Origin: JADKHC01 sp047600805
GTDB taxonomy: Bacteria > Verrucomicrobiota > Verrucomicrobiia > Opitutales > Opitutaceae
Direction: 5' to 3'
Assembly: GCA_047600805.1 (NCBI GenBank)
Contig: JASGKG010000001.1
Span: 558,001-622,000, forward strand
DNA length: 64,000 nucleotides
A program made the position numbers and the translations under genes. Under the pieces are notes generated by a model. That model was not told the origin of the DNA, did not search any database, and worked only from the letters and a program-made list of their open reading frames with translations. Shown in pieces: positions 62,260 through 64,000 of this stretch. Every line of letters starts with the position of its first letter. The first letter of the stretch is position 1.

Positions 62260-63091
62260 ACCGTACCGGGGCGGTCCGCTCTTTGGCCGGCTCTCTTCGC
62301 ACTGCTTCGATCTGGAGGGGACGTCGCTTGAATTCACGGTTCCAGCGAGTAGCTGGGTGATGAAAGAAGCGCCGCGCAGCCTGAACTATCCTTTCCGGAC
62401 TGATGGCTGGTTCGGTTCACACTGCCGTCGCAGCAATGTCCGCGAGTACATATCGGTTTTTTTTGAGGCGTGGCATTATTGCCCGAGGGGGCTGGAACGG
62501 ATCATCAAGCTCCTTGCGATGGGAGCTAACGACCCGATCGCCTGTTTGTGGTTTAGTGTGCATTTGAACCGCACCGAAAAGGGCCGGAAGATCGATCTCA
62601 CCGACGCGCAGTCGCTCGGCGCCTATATCAAATGGGAGTATGACGATTACTACGAATCACCCGAGCAGGGCCCTTATGGCAAGGGGAGGAACTTTCGGGT
62701 TCGCTCTGAGTGTGACGCCAAATATGTGAAAGACCCCTATCGCGCCAACGATCCGTTCTTCCAGCAACAGCATCAAGCCGCGCTGAGAAACTACTTGGAA
62801 CCAATGCCGCAGGACTTCGCGCTGACTACCTTCGGCAATGCACAGTGGACGTATTTCTCCCGCAAATTGAAGGTCAACGGGAGCTGGTGCGACCATTACT
62901 GCCTGCCTCTTTCGGAATCCTACTACTTGGAGATCGAGCTGAAGTTTAAATTCGAAACCGGCATCAAGAAACGAAATGCCATCATCAAGGCCGATATGCA
63001 GCGGACGGCGGATTCGATACTGCAGCACATCAAGGTATCTCGCGCGGCTGGGGTTTCGAGCCCGCTCTCTCTTCCGGCATCGCCGACGTGA
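62240..63091 (+). CDS. Unknown protein overlapping the toxin-like gene
   Basis: A 283-residue protein with no signal peptide or membrane helix and no family I recognise. It is rich in aromatic residues (YDDYYESPEQG, WCDHYCLPLSESYYLEIEL) and has NVREYISVFFEAWHY and a basic region KKRNAIIKADMQR. ATG 62240 lies inside the end of the upstream gene, so translation is probably coupled. The arrangement is like a toxin gene followed by an immunity or accessory gene, but nothing in the sequence proves that. Confidence 0.6.
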   Translation: MISLLFKPYRGGPLFGRLSSHCFDLEGTSLEFTVPASSWVMKEAPRSLNYPFRTDGWFGSHCRRSNVREYISVFFEAWHYCPRGLERIIKLLAMGANDPIACLWFSVHLNRTEKGRKIDLTDAQSLGAYIKWEYDDYYESPEQGPYGKGRNFRVRSECDAKYVKDPYRANDPFFQQQHQAALRNYLEPMPQDFALTTFGNAQWTYFSRKLKVNGSWCDHYCLPLSESYYLEIELKFKFETGIKKRNAIIKADMQRTADSILQHIKVSRAAGVSSPLSLPASPT

Positions 63092-63181
63092 TCTGGACGT
63101 AAACGCAAAACGTCATTCGGATTCCAGTGTATATAGACCAATAGGTCGAACCAACTGCCGGCGGCGGTTAACCCGATCCAG

Positions 63182-63254
63182 TTTTAGAGAGAAGGAACAA
63201 AATGGGACGGAACAAGACGGGGTGTTATCTTGCAGATTCCATTAATTTTTTCGA
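63182..63254. repeat. 75-bp palindromic element, copy 3 (decayed)
   Basis: Begins TTTTAGAGAGAAGGAACAAA and ends CCATTAATTTTTTCGAA. The ends no longer pair perfectly, but the flanks match copy 2 (ATCCAG before, AATGAGCTCTC and CCACCGAG after). Confidence 0.65.
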
Positions 63255-63330
63255 ATGAGCTCTCACCACCGAGTGCACTGAATGCGCCGAATCGCAGTTC
63301 AACGGTCGTGTTCCCAATCTGGGTCCGTGT

Positions 63331-63350
63331 ATTCTGTGCAATCCGTGGTC
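63331..63350 (-). repeat. ACCACGGATTGCACAGAA word, second exact copy
   Basis: Identical over 18 bases to 60937-60954. In both cases it lies within a few hundred bases of a palindromic element. Confidence 0.7.
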
Positions 63351-63398
63351 CAAGATCCGGGTTTGATCTCCACGCCTTTGGCAGCGAGTTTTGCGGTC

Positions 63399-64000
63399 CT
63401 ACACGGATCGTGAAGTGATCTTAGCGCGGAGGTTGGCGATCCCGAAGGTGCGGTCGACGGCATTGACGTCGATCTTGATCGCGTCGTAGCGACGCTGGAG
63501 CACGATCAGCTTGTCACCGGCAAAATGCGTGAAGCCAAACGAGAAAAAGTAGCTGCCGGGCATCAAATCGAGCGGGAGCGAAAAATCCACTTCGCGCTTT
63601 TCGCCTTTCTTCATGGCCGGTGCCGGTTGTTGGCTGAAAAGCGTGTTGGTGCCGTAAATTTCGACGCCTGCGGTGTTCTTGATCGTCAGAGCAAAAATCG
63701 GTTCGTGAAGATCCTCGCGCGTTTCGACGACCATGCGCGCGGTCACGTTTTCGCCGGATGAAAACGAGAGGCGTGGCTGTCCGGAGTCGTCGAGAGCGTC
63801 CACGGAATAGATGAGGCCCAACTCACCGCCATAGGCAAATTCGTGACCGCTGGCCGGAACATGTTCACGCTCGTCGGAAAGCAAGGCGGCTGCTCGCGTG
63901 TCGGGCGTCTGGGACAAGGTGGAACCCGCAGTCCCTTGCGGGTTGGATTGACTGGCTGAGTGAAAAACAGTTTCCGCCTTTTGCTTCACTTTCTCGTTCA
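63399..64000 (-). CDS. Wzt-type ABC exporter ATPase, C-terminal substrate-binding part (partial)
   Basis: The frame is open through the window edge; the first visible residues are NEKVKQKAETVFHS, so the start lies outside. The last ~140 residues are a Wzt_C-type beta-sandwich: LSFSSGENVTARMVVETRED, IFALTIKNTAGVEIYGTNT, FSLPLDLMPGSYFFSFGF and KIDVNAVDRTFGIANL. In Wzt proteins this domain reads the capped end of the O-antigen before export. Residues near SNPQGTAGSTL are encoded by a hairpin repeat. A separate ABC-type O-antigen locus probably continues beyond the window. Confidence 0.8.
   Translation of the reverse strand, partial: NEKVKQKAETVFHSASQSNPQGTAGSTLSQTPDTRAAALLSDEREHVPASGHEFAYGGELGLIYSVDALDDSGQPRLSFSSGENVTARMVVETREDLHEPIFALTIKNTAGVEIYGTNTLFSQQPAPAMKKGEKREVDFSLPLDLMPGSYFFSFGFTHFAGDKLIVLQRRYDAIKIDVNAVDRTFGIANLRAKITSRSV
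63916..63946 (+). repeat. AGGTGGAAC hairpin repeat, copy 5, inside coding sequence
   Basis: A perfect eight-base stem AACCCGCA/TGCGGGTT with loop GTCCCT and the AAGGTGG leader. It lies in frame in the wzt-like gene, encoding NPQGTAGSTL on the opposite strand, between the ATPase part and the C-terminal domain. Confidence 0.88.

Larger units (their letters stand above)
63092..63398. other. Repeat-bearing gap between the 62-kb gene and the wzt-like gene
   Basis: About 307 bases holding the third palindromic element and the second exact copy of the ACCACGGATTGCACAGAA word. A CACCGAGTGCACTGAATGCG word lies between them. No gene is supported. Confidence 0.6.

Overview
The window looks like a chromosomal segment of a Gram-negative Verrucomicrobiota bacterium, probably family Opitutaceae. 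I infer this from gene content: a GH35-type C-terminus, a GH28 polygalacturonase, a XylR-like LacI/AraC regulator, a GbsR-type regulator at an exopolysaccharide locus, a minimal type IV pilus/type II secretion operon, and dense families of short dispersed repeats. No rRNA, tRNA, CRISPR array, transposase or replication origin was recognised. All assignments come from reading motifs; no database search was run.

Region 1 (1-8.5 kb) is mostly housekeeping and sugar metabolism. It holds the end of a GH35-like beta-galactosidase, an aldo/keto reductase, a large membrane pseudokinase, a carboxyltransferase of the oxaloacetate decarboxylase/pyruvate carboxylase type without a biotin domain, a XylR-like regulator, and prfB with a classic programmed +1 frameshift. 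Region 2 (8.5-17.9 kb, minus strand) is a tightly overlapping pilus/secretion operon: prepilin, PilB/GspE ATPase, PilC/GspF, a second pseudopilin, a PilM-PilN-like fusion, PilO-like, PilP-like and an MshL/PilQ-like secretin. Region 3 (18.1-23.9 kb) is a two-component cluster: a receiver protein with an unrecognised C-terminal half, a PAS histidine kinase, and two tandem receiver proteins carrying degenerate HD-GYP-like domains.

Region 4 (24-32.6 kb) carries enolase with its terminator, a Tat-exported Gfo/Idh/MocA oxidoreductase, a chemoreceptor, the GH28 enzyme, a threonine aldolase, a small membrane protein and RNase HII. An 800-bp repeat-rich gap follows.

Region 5 (33.4-59.5 kb) is a Wzx/Wzy-type surface polysaccharide cluster. 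It starts with a GbsR-like regulator and contains a sugar aminotransferase, an SDR epimerase, an acyltransferase, six glycosyltransferase-like genes, two methyltransferases of one family, an FkbM methyltransferase, the flippase and the polymerase. It also encodes the complete three-enzyme UDP-N-acetyl-L-fucosamine pathway (FnlA/FnlB/FnlC), a WbuB-like transferase, a WbpL/WecA-like initiating phosphotransferase and a WbpM-like dehydratase. A large minus-strand membrane protein lies between the last two. Region 6 (59.6-64 kb) is patchy: a methyltransferase, an overlapping pair of unfamiliar genes that resembles a detached toxin module and partner, and the C-terminus of a Wzt-type ABC exporter subunit running off the edge.

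The most distinctive signals are the small repeats: a covarying hairpin (AGGTGGAAC-stem-GTCCCT-stem), a 75-bp palindrome with inverted ends, ACCACGGATTGCACAGA-type words, and CTCTGGCATCTG-type words. Several sit in frame inside coding sequences, so they appear to act as small protein-tolerated insertions. The other leads are the 61.3-63.1 kb gene pair and the paired degenerate HD-GYP proteins.
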